64,000 nt of DNA, taken from Saussurea involucrata. Lineage: Eukaryota > Streptophyta > Magnoliopsida > Asterales > Asteraceae. The stretch's first letter is position 1. Each line of letters opens with the position of its first letter. Positions 22,735 through 33,733 of this stretch are shown here, piece after piece. The position numbers and the translations under genes are program-made. The stretch is taken from positions 49,467,617 through 49,531,616 of the forward strand of contig CM066326.1 in assembly GCA_033807775.1 (NCBI GenBank). The letters are read 5' to 3'. Under the pieces are notes generated by a model. The model worked only from the letters and a program-made list of their open reading frames with translations. It made no database searches and was not told the DNA's origin.

Positions 22735-25143
22735 ATGGCCAACTCAAACACAAACACTCACTATATCGACAATGGTTCTCTTGCAAAACCCCCTAGATTT
22801 TCCAGAGACAACTTCAACTTATGGAAAAATAGGATGACACTCTTCTTAGAAGGTGTAGACCCTACTATACCTTACCATCTTGAAAACGGTCCACACATCC
22901 CTGTAACGACTGATCCTGCCGTTCCAGCCACTGCAACTAGAGCTGCTATTCCAGAAAGGCTGATTCCAAAGGAAATCCATCATTGGACTGATGAAGACAA
23001 GAAGAAAGTGGCTATAGATACAAAAGCCAGATCCATACTATCCATGGCCCTTCCTGACGAAGTCTACCATTCCGTCATGAACCTGAAATCCTCAAAAGCC
23101 ATGTGGGACACAATATGTGTTCAGTATGAAGGAACGTCTGAAGTCCAGGATTCAAGAAAGATCAACCTGGTAAGACAATACGAAAGTTTCATCTCTGGTA
23201 AGAATGAAACTCTCTCTGAAGTACATCAACGTTTTAATTGCTTAATTATAGATCTTAAAACGGTTGGTAAGGAATATTCTAACTTTGAAGTTCTGACAAA
23301 GTTTTTAGAATGTTTACCTGAAAGCTGGGACAATTATTCCATGTGTCTCAAGCTGTCAAAAGATCTAAGATCAATGACACTTGCTACCTTATATGGCACA
23401 TTGCTGAATCATGAGCAATCTAGCCATCTTAAGAAGAATCTTGTAAAAGATTCCAAAAGCACCCCTGTTGCTTTAATCTCAGAGGAACCTTCTACTCAGC
23501 GACCCGTGGTCACTATCACTGAGTTAGAAAGTAACTCTGAAAGATCATCAGATTCTGATTCTTCAGATGATGAATCCTTGGCTCTCCTAACTAAAAAGTT
23601 CAGGAGATTCGCCAAGAAGAAAATGTTTAGAAAGAACAAAACTCTTTCTATAGCTGACAAGCCTAAGTCATCAGCTTTTGTTGATAAGGCTACTACTACT
23701 TGTTTTAACTGCGAAAAGACAGGTCATTTCGCTAACGAGTGCAGGTCAAAGAAAATCATGAGACCTTCAGCCTTTACAAAGAAATCCTTTGTTCCAAGGA
23801 ATAAAGACGACAAATACTTAAAGCTGAAGGAGAAGTATGCAAAGCTGAAAAGCTTTAAGAAGAAGGGAAAAGGCCTAATGGCTGACTATGATTGGGCTGC
23901 TTCTGATGAAGAAGCCTCATCATCTGATTCTGAAGATGATGAAGCAAATCAATGTCTCATGGCCAAGATTGAAGAAGAGGAAGAAAGTTCAAACATTCCC
24001 TCCACTTCAACATCTGCCATTCAGGTATCACCCTCCTTCTTTACCAATATTGTAAATATTGATGAAGCTGATAGTCTCCGTAAAATCGAACTACTGACTA
24101 GAAGTTTATACGAAGCCATGAACGGCAAAGCTGTGGTTGAAAACCAAAATCTTGATCTCGCTGAAAAGCTTAAAAATTGCCACCTTCAAATAGAAAAGCT
24201 TTCTAAATTTGAAGAAGATTTTAAAGATCAAGTCCATTTAAATCAGCTAGTCAAAATTGAACGAGCGGAAGCTATCGCTGCATTAAAAGCTGAACAAGCT
24301 ACTGTTGAAGGATGGTGTAATTCTTCAACAAAGATCACTGAGATAATTAAGGCTCAGATTCCTCTGAGTGATAAACGTGGTCTGGGTTATAAATATGATA
24401 CTCCAATACCAACCACTGAACGTTCAATGCTTAAATTTGGAACGTTCGTATCCTCAGTAGCTGACACTTCTTCATCTCAGTACTCCTCGTCGATTACACC
24501 AATCCCTGAGGAAACTCCTACCTCCTCAAAAGGTAAGGAGAAAATGGTTTATTCAAAACCTACCTCTGTCTCTAATGATAAAGGTAAAGGAATTGTAATT
24601 TATCAAAATCCTCAGAAGGGTACTTTAGTACCTAAGCTGAATGCTTCCAAAGCCTTAGTGATTCATTCATCTGGTTCTAGAAATCAGACCTCTGGATCAG
24701 TTCAGCGACCTACTCCTAGACTCAGAGTAGATATCCTTGGTAAGAAATCTGAAGAACTGAATGTTCGTCCTATTTCAAATACCAATAGTGTACTTGGTGC
24801 TGGCACTTCTAATTCCAAATTAAAAGCTCAGCACACAAGTGGTCCTAGAACTAATTTTAGTTATAGGAAATGTTATCACTGTGGACTTACCGATCATATT
24901 GCAAGTAAGTGTCCCACAGCCACCAAAGATGATAAGATAGCTAAGGTGAAGATAGCACCAAAGAAGACCAAACCAGTTGCAAGTCAGGTCAAGGTGACTC
25001 CTACCGCTGAGGTCAAGAAATTGACCAAAGTGAAGAAAGACAAAGCTGAATCTTCAAATGCTGCGAAGACTGCTGAACCCATTCCAACCACTTCCACTGA
25101 CAAACGCGTATACATGGTGAAGTGGGTACCCAAGCAAAACTAA
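22735..25143 (+). CDS. gag: Gag polyprotein, C copy 1 (802 aa)
   Basis: Structural protein forming the virus-like particle. The N-terminus has SRDNFNLWKNRM, followed by a gag helical region with MALPDEVYHSVMNLKSSKAMW near residue 105. CCHC knuckle 1 is CFNCEKTGHFANEC at residue 323, followed by acidic Ser/Asp runs. A coiled-coil-like segment lies at about 447-500. A second knuckle, CYHCGLTDHIASKC, is at residue 713 and a Lys-rich tail ends in WVPKQN. The ATG at 22735 is 66 nt past the primer site. The TAA at 25141-25143 is in frame with pol. It differs from copies 2 and 3 at about six residues, for example Thr/Ile in the ITxDPAV-equivalent stretch and Leu/Pro before KKNLVKD. Confidence 0.95.
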   Translation: MANSNTNTHYIDNGSLAKPPRFSRDNFNLWKNRMTLFLEGVDPTIPYHLENGPHIPVTTDPAVPATATRAAIPERLIPKEIHHWTDEDKKKVAIDTKARSILSMALPDEVYHSVMNLKSSKAMWDTICVQYEGTSEVQDSRKINLVRQYESFISGKNETLSEVHQRFNCLIIDLKTVGKEYSNFEVLTKFLECLPESWDNYSMCLKLSKDLRSMTLATLYGTLLNHEQSSHLKKNLVKDSKSTPVALISEEPSTQRPVVTITELESNSERSSDSDSSDDESLALLTKKFRRFAKKKMFRKNKTLSIADKPKSSAFVDKATTTCFNCEKTGHFANECRSKKIMRPSAFTKKSFVPRNKDDKYLKLKEKYAKLKSFKKKGKGLMADYDWAASDEEASSSDSEDDEANQCLMAKIEEEEESSNIPSTSTSAIQVSPSFFTNIVNIDEADSLRKIELLTRSLYEAMNGKAVVENQNLDLAEKLKNCHLQIEKLSKFEEDFKDQVHLNQLVKIERAEAIAALKAEQATVEGWCNSSTKITEIIKAQIPLSDKRGLGYKYDTPIPTTERSMLKFGTFVSSVADTSSSQYSSSITPIPEETPTSSKGKEKMVYSKPTSVSNDKGKGIVIYQNPQKGTLVPKLNASKALVIHSSGSRNQTSGSVQRPTPRLRVDILGKKSEELNVRPISNTNSVLGAGTSNSKLKAQHTSGPRTNFSYRKCYHCGLTDHIASKCPTATKDDKIAKVKIAPKKTKPVASQVKVTPTAEVKKLTKVKKDKAESSNAAKTAEPIPTTSTDKRVYMVKWVPKQN

Positions 25144-25155
25144 TCTTCCTTTGTA

Positions 25156-28100
25156 TTGCAGGTTAAGAAGGGTATCTGGTATCTCGATAGCGGATGCTCT
25201 AGACACATGACTGGAAAGAAAAGCCTGCTCGCTGAATACAAGGAAGAGAAGGGTCCCTCTGTGACTTTCGGTGGAAATGGAAAAGGACACACCCGAGGGT
25301 ATGGTGTACTTTCAAATGGTACAACATCCTTCAGAAGAGTCGCATATGTTGAAGGGCTGAAGCATAATCTTCTGAGCATCAGTCAGCTTTGCGACATGGA
25401 TAACAAAGTGATTTTCACCAAGGAATCCTGCTTTGTCTCTGACAAAAAGGAGAAGATAGCTCTCAGCGGTTATCGTTTGGAAAATGTTTACGTTATAAAC
25501 ATGGACTCAACAACCACTGAGAACTCCTGTTTCTTCTCAAAGGCATCTTCTGATGTCAACTGGCTATGGCACAAGAGGCTTTCACATCTCAACTTCAAGA
25601 CACTGAATACTCTTTCATCCAAAGAGTTAGTCACTGGTCTACCTCAACATTCATACGCCAAAGAATCCTTATGTTCAGCGTGTGAAAAAGGGAAGCAGAC
25701 CAAGGCAAGCTTTAAGTCCAAGCAAGTTTCCTCAGTGTCATCTCCTCTTCAACTACTCCATATGGATTTGTTTGGCCCCGTTAACAAACAATCCATCGCT
25801 GGAAAGAAATATACGCTGGTCATAGTTGATGAATTCTCTCGTTATACATGGGTAATGTTTCTCCGTTCTAAGAGTGACACCCCTGAAGAACTCATCACCT
25901 TTGTTCGGAAGATGGAAACTCTGAACAATATGACTGTTCGCTCAATAAGGAGTGATCATGGAACTGAATTCAAAAACAGTTCTCTTGATTCCTTCCTTGA
26001 GAGCAAGGGTATTTCTCACAACTTTTCGTCAGTGAGAACACCACAACAAAACGGAGTCGCTGAAAGAAGAAATAGAACAATTATTGAAGCTGCACGTTCA
26101 ATGCTCAGCGATTCTCACCTGCCTACTCAGTTTTGGGCAGAAGCTGTCAACACGGCTTGTTTTACGCAAAACAGGTCGCTGATAGTCAAAAGATTCAAAA
26201 AGACAGCCTATGAACTTTTTCATGGGAGAAAGCCTTCAATCAGCTTTCTTCACATCTTTGGTTGTCAGTGTTTCATACTGAACAACAGAGATGCCCTTGG
26301 AAAGTTTGATCCTAAGGCTGATGATGGAATCTTTCTTGGATACTCCTCAGTTTCCAAAGCCTTCAGAGTCTTCAACCGAAGAAGACAAACTGTAGAAGAA
26401 ACTATTCACGTCACGTTTGACGAATCCCGTTCAGCGAATTCTAAACCGAACGCTGATACAGAAGAACTGAATCAATGGATGTTTTCTCATCTTTGTGATT
26501 CAGAAGATGTTCCCACTACTCATACTCATACAACTGAAAATGATGGTCCTACTATCATTCCCAATATGCAGAATAGTGAAGATGAAACATCTTGGGTCTC
26601 AGCTGTTCCTATAAATACTATACCCGCAGTTGATCCAAATGTCTCAGAAATTCCATCTATTTCTCAGCAATCAGTGAATGAAGTGACAAATGCAAGCATT
26701 CCTCTCTTAGCTGATTATCCAGAAGTAGCTGAAGCCTCATCTTCAATTTCTCCAGTTCAGACTGAGTCAGCGACGCATGCTCCGGCTCAGCGATGGACTG
26801 TAAATCACCCAATCGATCAAATTCTTGGTGATCCCAACGCTGGTATTCAGACTCGTAGAAGTGCAGGTAATATTTTTTTATTTGTTAACTTTATTTCTCT
26901 AACTGAACCAAAGAAAATAGATGATGCCCTCAGTGATCCAAACTGGGTCAGCGCTATGCAAGAAGAGCTGACTGAATTCGAAAGAAACAAAGTTTGGAAA
27001 CTTGTTCGGAGACCAACTGACAAAACAGTGATAGGCACTAAGTGGGTCTATCGAAACAAGTTGGACGAACATGGTACTGTAACTCGCAACAAAGCTCGTC
27101 TTGTTGCTCAGGGATACAGACAAGAGGAAGGTATAGATTATGACGAAACCTTTGCTCCTGTAGCAAGACTTGAATCTATTCGTCTTTTCTTAGCATATGC
27201 TGTACACAAAAACTTCACTGTACATCAAATGGATGTTAAGTCAGCGTTTCTAAATGGAAAGCTGAATGAAGAAGTTTATGTGGAACAACCTCCAGGATTC
27301 TCAGATCCTAAGCGTCCAGGTTATGTTTATAAGCTGGATAAGGCACTTTATGGCTTGAAGCAAGCTCCTCGTGCATGGTATGACACTCTTTCTACGTATC
27401 TCCACCTTGAAAAATTTGAGAGAGGTAAGATTGACAAAACTTTGTTTTTTAGAAAAATAAAAGGTCATATCATTTTAGTTCAAATATATGTTGATGACAT
27501 TATATTTGGTTCTACTAACCCTGAGCTTTGTACTCGTTTCGCTGATAGAATGAAAGATGAGTATAAAATGAGTATGATGGGTGAACTAACATATTTCCTT
27601 GGTCTTCAGATTAAGCAAACTGAAAAAGGAGCTTTTATAAATCAGGGAAAGTATGTTAAAGATATGCTGAAAAAATTCGACTTAACTGAAAGTTCAGCTA
27701 TGAAAACCCCTATGGCACCACCGCTGATACTTGATAAGGACACAAAGGGTGTTCCTGTCAATGTCACGCTGTACCGTGGGATGATCGGCTCACTACTGTA
27801 TCTTACAGCTAGCCGACCCGATATTATGTTTGCAACATGTCTGTGCGCACGATATCAAGCTGAACCTAAGATATCTCATATGAAAGCTGTAAAGCGAATC
27901 TTTCGATATCTTAAGGGTACAGCGAATCTAGGTCTTTGGTATCCCAAAGATTCAGGATTCGATCTAACCGCCTATTCAGACAGTGATTTTGCAGGTTGCA
28001 AAATGGATAGGAAAAGCACCACAGGAGGATGTCAGCTCCTGGGTGGAAAGCTGGTAAGTTGGACAAGTAAGAAGCAAAACTCGGTGTCCACTTCCACAGC

Positions 28101-28434
28101 TGAAGCTGAGTATGTAGCCGCTGGAAGCTGCTGTTCTCAAGTCTTGTGGATGAGAAATCAACTACTAGACTATGATCTTCAGCTCTCCAAAATTCCAATC
28201 TATTGCGACAGCACAAGTGCCATCGCTATAGCAAACAATCCAGTGCTACACTCAAAGACAAAACACATAGAAATCAGATATCATTTTATCAGAGATCATG
28301 TGATGAATGGTGATATAGAACTTCATTTTATCCCAACTGATTATCAGTTAGCTGATTTGTTTACCAAACCTCTTGATGAGACAAGATTCAACTTTCTCAT
28401 CAGCGAGCTTGGAATGCTGAACTTTGAAGGATAA
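25156..28434 (+). CDS. pol: Pol polyprotein, C copy 1 (1092 aa): PR, IN, RT, RNase H
   Basis: Intact copia pol. Protease DSGC is at residues 11-14; the gag-pre-integrase zinc motif has WHKRLSHLNF and CSACEKGK. The integrase triad is D204, D267, E303 (35 residues between the last two). RT has WVYRNK, FAPVARLESIR and YVDD at 778-781. RNase H has D942 (SDSDFAG), STSTAEAEY and the terminal TKHIEIRYHF box. The frame is open from 25144 straight after the gag stop, with no ATG before the protease, so expression needs readthrough, splicing or another device. A TTGCAG after a pyrimidine tract ends at 25161. Confidence 0.95.
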   Translation: MQVKKGIWYLDSGCSRHMTGKKSLLAEYKEEKGPSVTFGGNGKGHTRGYGVLSNGTTSFRRVAYVEGLKHNLLSISQLCDMDNKVIFTKESCFVSDKKEKIALSGYRLENVYVINMDSTTTENSCFFSKASSDVNWLWHKRLSHLNFKTLNTLSSKELVTGLPQHSYAKESLCSACEKGKQTKASFKSKQVSSVSSPLQLLHMDLFGPVNKQSIAGKKYTLVIVDEFSRYTWVMFLRSKSDTPEELITFVRKMETLNNMTVRSIRSDHGTEFKNSSLDSFLESKGISHNFSSVRTPQQNGVAERRNRTIIEAARSMLSDSHLPTQFWAEAVNTACFTQNRSLIVKRFKKTAYELFHGRKPSISFLHIFGCQCFILNNRDALGKFDPKADDGIFLGYSSVSKAFRVFNRRRQTVEETIHVTFDESRSANSKPNADTEELNQWMFSHLCDSEDVPTTHTHTTENDGPTIIPNMQNSEDETSWVSAVPINTIPAVDPNVSEIPSISQQSVNEVTNASIPLLADYPEVAEASSSISPVQTESATHAPAQRWTVNHPIDQILGDPNAGIQTRRSAGNIFLFVNFISLTEPKKIDDALSDPNWVSAMQEELTEFERNKVWKLVRRPTDKTVIGTKWVYRNKLDEHGTVTRNKARLVAQGYRQEEGIDYDETFAPVARLESIRLFLAYAVHKNFTVHQMDVKSAFLNGKLNEEVYVEQPPGFSDPKRPGYVYKLDKALYGLKQAPRAWYDTLSTYLHLEKFERGKIDKTLFFRKIKGHIILVQIYVDDIIFGSTNPELCTRFADRMKDEYKMSMMGELTYFLGLQIKQTEKGAFINQGKYVKDMLKKFDLTESSAMKTPMAPPLILDKDTKGVPVNVTLYRGMIGSLLYLTASRPDIMFATCLCARYQAEPKISHMKAVKRIFRYLKGTANLGLWYPKDSGFDLTAYSDSDFAGCKMDRKSTTGGCQLLGGKLVSWTSKKQNSVSTSTAEAEYVAAGSCCSQVLWMRNQLLDYDLQLSKIPIYCDSTSAIAIANNPVLHSKTKHIEIRYHFIRDHVMNGDIELHFIPTDYQLADLFTKPLDETRFNFLISELGMLNFEG

Positions 28435-29428
28435 ATCTTCAGCGGTTCACATTTAATCAGCGATACGTTTATACATTCTTGTATAGGCTCTGGATAAAAT
28501 AAACTTGTACAATCCATTTCATCATCTTCTCTCTGAATAAATTGGGTTAAACTGATATCAAGGTATGTTTTCTCTGACAAAACGCATGAAAATGCAAGAT
28601 TTCAAATTCTTTCATCGCTGAATAATATTTTGAAATTTCTTAAAACCCTCACTGATATTTCTATTCAGTGCTTCATATTTTCCAAAGAGTCCCTGAGTTT
28701 TTCTTTCAAAACCTCAGAGACAACGAAAGAATGTGAAAGGACAGTTGTGACGTCTTTGCAACGGATAACACCAGGCACGCTCTTTTTCTGACACACGTTT
28801 GCACGTTTCGTTGTCTATCCAATCAAATGCAAACACGTGTCCGTGTCATGATGAAAAACTTTCCCGCTCAAGTTTTTCTCTCTCTACTCTCTTCCTATAT
28901 AAACACTCTCAAAGTTTATATTTGTCTTTTATGCGAGTCAATCTTTCTCCGCAAGAAAAGAACACTGTTGCATTTTGTGCTCTCAATCTTCAAGAACTGT
29001 TCATCATCTTCTTCATGAAACTCAAGGTTAATATGTTCTTATCTATTATCAAATGCAAATAACTTGTTTTCGATCTTATCATTGTTTTACACAAGATCAA
29101 ACAAAAGAACTCAAAAATAAAATCATTTTCTTTCATGGTTTTATAAACACAACCATTTCATGGTTGTTCTTCAAGTTTTAAATCTAAAATCTTAAACTTG
29201 TTCTTCTTTCGTATCCATTTTTTTTTAAACTGGAATACAAGGCTTATAGGTGTTATATTCGTTTTTTTTTTTTAAAAAAAAAAAACAAGAAAAACCCTAA
29301 TCTTCATTAAGACTTTTTTTGTCTGAATGAAATGGACAAAATTCGAAAAATCTTAATGGAAATTTTCTTTCCACATTAAGATATTTCTTATTTGTTAACA
29401 TCTTTGGTTGAACTGATAATACAGTGAA
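28435..29428 (+). promoter_or_regulatory. C copy 1 spacer with candidate internal promoter for the aORF
   Basis: No gene is seen. CGCTGA/TCAGCG words lie near 28440, 28458 and 28615. A CCAAT box (28819-28823), CACGTG (28834-28839) and TATATAAA (28896-28903) follow in promoter order, then a pyrimidine-rich leader of about 525 nt. A T-run next to an A-run near 29263-29284 forms a perfect short palindrome and varies slightly between copies. Confidence 0.55.
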
Positions 29429-32400
29429 ATGGCAACTTCAAAGCTGAATGTTACCGCTGAGTCCATCTCCGCTGATTCTGAGGAACTGGAAATCACCAAA
29501 ACTCCTCAGGTTAAGTTTGAGCTGGATCAACTAGACTGGACAAAGGCAAACAACCTTTCAGCGCTTCTCGAGTTTCCTCCTCGGAAGCAGGTATCCCATC
29601 TAGACGACGCTGTAAATTTTTTGAAGAATAGCCCCATATACACAGCACTGACAATCACACCTCCTGCCAGTCAGCGTCTATTATCCCAATTCTGGTACTC
29701 TGCCAGACACACCAACCTACCCTCAGCCAAAGATCCATCTAAAACCATCGACTGCATACTCAGCGATACTGAGTATGGCACCATCAAGATAACCCCCGCA
29801 ATAATCCGCAAAGCTCTGAAATTCCCTAACGCTACCTCAGAAAATCCTTTCATTCCATTTCCTGACCACAAGAAGCACGCTGACAGGGAAGAAATCATTG
29901 CTTTCCTTGATGCGATGGGTTACATCTGGGAGACTGGAAGAGACAAGCTACCTGAGAAGAAGCTGACGCTGATAAAGAAATCCAAGATGCCCAGCGAGAT
30001 GAACTTCATCTTCGCTCACCTGATCAGCTGCATGACAGCGAAATCCGGATCTTCTGATCAAGCCGCTCAACCTCAGCAGACCATGGGTTACGCACTGCTG
30101 AAAGGTCTCAACATTGACTGGGCCTCCATCATCTATGAAGACCTCATTCAACGTGTTGATTCTGCCGCTGATCGACCAGCATGGGTTCCTTACCCGCGAT
30201 TTATCAGCGCCATCTTTCAATATGGCCTGAAGGACAGCTATCCTGAAGAGGGTGATCTGAAACTCTCTCAGATTGGCCCTAAAGTTCTCGACTTCAAGCC
30301 TGTCGCCAACGAGGTACGTCTCTCTAAATTCTCACTCTTCTAAATTCTCCGCTTTCTGTGGCTCCTTCAGCGACAATACCCATCGCTGATACCCCGGCCA
30401 CAAAATCCATTCCTTCTAAGAAAAGGAAACAATCTCTTACCCCTCTTGATTCCAAAAGGATCAAGAAAACCAAGGAGCAACCCCAGCAATTGCATGCTGA
30501 AGACTCCTCAGCTCATTCTGAAGAGCTGAAGGAAAGTTCCGTGGTACGCTCTGCCACACCAATTCAAGCCATCCCTTCTAAACCTACTTCAGCGTCCTTA
30601 AACGCTGAGGTTAGAACTTTGGAATCTACCCAACCTTCGTCAGTCTCTCAAAAGACTGATGAAGTACTTCTCAGCGAATCCAACGCTGAACTTGAAACCC
30701 AACCCCAATTCTTATCCTTCGCTCCTCCCTCTACTTCTTTGGACACTCCTCCAGTCAAAACTGGAGATGCCATCATTCAAGAAGCCGTTGAAACTTCTCA
30801 GCGAATGACGAAGAAAGGACCTGCAGAGATCTCCATCCCTCACGGAACTTTTGAGGGAGATATGGAACACTATGGAGGGACTCGAAACTTTGATGAGTTC
30901 GTCAACGCTCCTGCAGGTACAGATCCCACCTTAAACACTGTAACTAAACCTGAAACTTCTGAGCTTTCCTTTGTTCACAAGTACTTATATGTTACAGGTC
31001 CTTTTTTGGGAGACATCAACCAGTCTCTGAAGTCTATGGAGATGAAACTTACGGATCTCACCACCGGTCTATCAAATAACTCTACAGCTGTAACAAACGC
31101 TGGAGAGAATCTGACGAAGCTGACTACTGTGGTGGAAAAGAAGGCCTCCTCTGATGACATCAAAGACCTTGATAAAACTCTCGCCGACTTTGCCAAAGTG
31201 CTCTCCGACATCTACACTGACTACACCAACCTCAAATCATCAGTTTCCACCATTTCCAGCGAGGTTACAACGCTGAAGAAATCGGTTGGTACACTCGAAG
31301 GTGATATGTCAGTGGTCAAGACCGACTTGGGCTCAGTGAAGACCGATCTTAGTTCTGTCAAGACAATGATCGAGACGCTGGTGAACAACGCAAATAATCC
31401 AGCTCCTGCTCCGGCCCCTGCACCTGTTTTGGACTCATTCACCGCAGAGGATCGCCAAGAGCTGAAGAAAATCACGCCTGCTATTTCTGGCCTAGAAGAC
31501 AGAATAGCTAAGCTTGAAGGTTGTGTGAAAGTCTCTGGCCCAGAAGACAGAGACAACACCAATGCTGAATCTACCCATTCCTCCCCCGCCCATCATGAGA
31601 AAGAGGGGGAGAAGAGCGCTGAACAGGAGAAGAGCGCTGAAGATCAAAATAAGAGCGCTGAAGACCTTTCCCATGATGAATCTATCAGGGGAGAGGGTAA
31701 TGAAGATCGGATTACTGGACCTCAGGGAGATGAAAACCCTGAGGGAACCGAGAACCTCGCCTCTGTATCTGAGGGGGAGCAACTCGAAGAAGATGCTGAG
31801 GAATCCGAAGCAGAAGAAGACGAAGACTTCGACATCCCTGAAGCTGAACCATCCTCCTCTCCAAGGAACGATGATGATGATGATGAAGATGACGATGATT
31901 TCTTTGTTGTCAAACCTGCTCCTCGAACCAAAGCTCTTAAAGGTATTTCAATAAAAGAACCTTCAGGGGAGAAGACAAAGACAAAGCAGTCAGCCTCTGG
32001 CGCTGAGAAAAGCAAAGACAAAGGCATCGCTGAAGATGATAATCTGGCGATCCTACTTGCAAAACCGATTTGTCAGGTACACTAAACTTATTTTTCCTTC
32101 CCTGATCATCTCTGAAAAATCAGTTATCCATTCCACAAACACCATACACATCCACATTTTTTTCTATCTTTTCTACCCAAGCTCTTCTACCCAGTTCTTA
32201 TTTGTAAGATCGCTGCGTTTCAGCTAGTCCTCTCCCCTGTTTGAGGATATCGCTGAAAGATCTTCTATTGCGACTTCACCAATAATTCCAGCTACCGCTG
32301 AAGACATAATCCCAGTCTTAGATTTAATCTCTGAGACTGATGAATCAGAAGAACAACCTCTCTCGCACAGAAACAGACCCTCCTCAGTTCGTCAAAAGAG

Positions 32401-33463
32401 GAGAGAAGAAATGATAAAGCGATTCGAGGATCAGCGAATCATCCTAAGGCGCGATCAACTACCTTCAGTTCCTCCTAAGTTCAGAATTTCAAAAGCTGAA
32501 TACCAGGATCATCTCAGAGCTGAACGCCTCATCGCTGAAAGGAAGGAAGCTGAAGATAAAGACAGAGAATACGCCATCAAGCTCACTCAAGAATCTGTCA
32601 AAGACCCCAAGATGAAGCATATTCCCATTCAAATCCAACGAAAGCTTTGGGAACAAGCCCAGAAGATCGTGGAAAAGAAAGCTGAAGTTTCTCAGACCAC
32701 CCTGATCTGGTGTAAAGAGAAAATCCACTTCAGATATCGTCCAGCGAAGATCAACAAGGTATTCATCTCTGGAAGAACCTCCATCGGAGTACCTATTGTT
32801 GACATCAAACTGTTCAGAGAAGATGACTCATCTGAAACCTTTCGTGCTGACACTGTAAAAAGGTATGGTCTCTCTGAATGGCTGGAGATGAGGTTAGCTA
32901 TCCAACCATCAAAATCTAAGTACAAGGATCATTTCGAAAAGCTGATAAACAGACAGATCGATTTGATATCTTCTTGTGTGGATATTCCTCCTGTTCCTGA
33001 TCTAAAGCCGAAAAGAAAAAAGGACTCTCCAAGGAAGAAACGTCAAGATTCAAACTCAGGTCCTGTCATACGAAATGAAACTGGAATTGGTTTCTCTCGC
33101 GCTGAAGTACTTGGTCCTGATCCTGATCTATCTGCCCTTGACGTCTCTTTGCCACCATGTGAACTTTTCGTCCCTGGTAAAGTCATCAGTAATCCTTATG
33201 GAATATTCTTTCTTGACTACGACGGACGTAAATGCTTTCAACGGATCGCTGAGCTTCCAATCACTCCAATCGAACAGCTCAAAGATCTCATCTACTGGTG
33301 CGACTTCAGAAAAGACATTCAGGCACGACACCTAAAACCCTTGATTTTTGAAGCTGCTCTGAAGCTAAAGAATAAAGGAGAAAAGGTTCCTGACTGGATG
33401 ATTCCAACTGAAAAGACAACCCTTGATGAACTTCTCATTAAGGAAGAACCCTTTGAAGGCTGA
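29429..33463 (+). CDS. aORF, C copy 1 (post-pol accessory gene with two likely introns)
   Basis: Three open segments form one gene. Exon 1 (29429-30313) starts at ATG; it has SQFWYSARH (Q87) and an FIFAHLISCMTAKSGSSDQA block matching the A/B aORF. Exon 2 (about 30421-32076) has basic clusters (SKKRK, KRIKKTK), a long heptad-rich part (KLTDLTTG to VKTMIETL), a PAPAPAPA linker, KSAE repeats and an Asp-rich run. Exon 3 (32228-33463) has RKKDSPRKKRQ and a C-terminal globular block (NPYGIFFLDYDG) that resembles the A and D C-termini. I see no signal peptide or obvious membrane segment. Basic clusters suggest nuclear location; function is unknown. Sirevirus genes here are commonly labelled envelope-like. 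Confidence 0.7.
30314..30420 (+). other. Likely intron 1 of the C copy 1 aORF (107 bp)
   Basis: The donor GAG/GTACGT at 30314 is strong and in phase 0. The acceptor TTCTAAG at 30420 restores the exon 2 frame. A stop follows the donor at 30341 if unspliced, and exon 2 has no early ATG. A nearer TTCAG (30370) is possible only with a weaker donor. Equivalents are 42352-42458 (copy 2) and 54388-54494 (copy 3). Confidence 0.5.
32077..32227 (+). other. Likely intron 2 of the C copy 1 aORF (151 bp)
   Basis: Donor CAG/GTACAC at 32077 and acceptor GCTAG at 32227 are both phase 0. The interval is AT/pyrimidine-rich with stops. Removal joins exon 2 to a frame that begins SSPLFED, exactly the frame of copy 3, which has no interval here. 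The upstream TTTCAG at 32223 would bring in a stop, so it is less likely. Confidence 0.65.
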
Positions 33464-33723
33464 CAACAATCACCATTTTTTTCTCTATTGTATCAGTCAT
33501 CCTTTAGTACTTGTAATTTATTTCGCTTGTACTTGTAATCTTTCTTATCCATATTGTAACCTGATTCAAAGATTTAAAGAAAGATTTCAGCGAATGTACT
33601 TTACTCCATCAGTACTGAAAAGATCCCAGAAAACAGTAAAAGGGACAAATATTTTATGAGTTCTTTTTATCCTTATGTTTTCATTAAATAGCAATTTTCT
33701 CTGTTGCTATGTCATAATCAAAT

Positions 33724-33733
33724 AGGGGGAGAT
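33724..33733 (+). other. Polypurine tract, C copy 1
   Basis: AGGGGGAGAT directly abuts LTR2. It is the plus-strand priming site. Identical tracts precede LTR3 (45762-45771) and LTR4 (57581-57590). Confidence 0.9.

Noticed and set aside
29429..33463. Naming the aORF a retroviral-type envelope
   Set aside because: No signal peptide, fusion-like stretch or clear membrane anchor was found by eye, and basic clusters point elsewhere.
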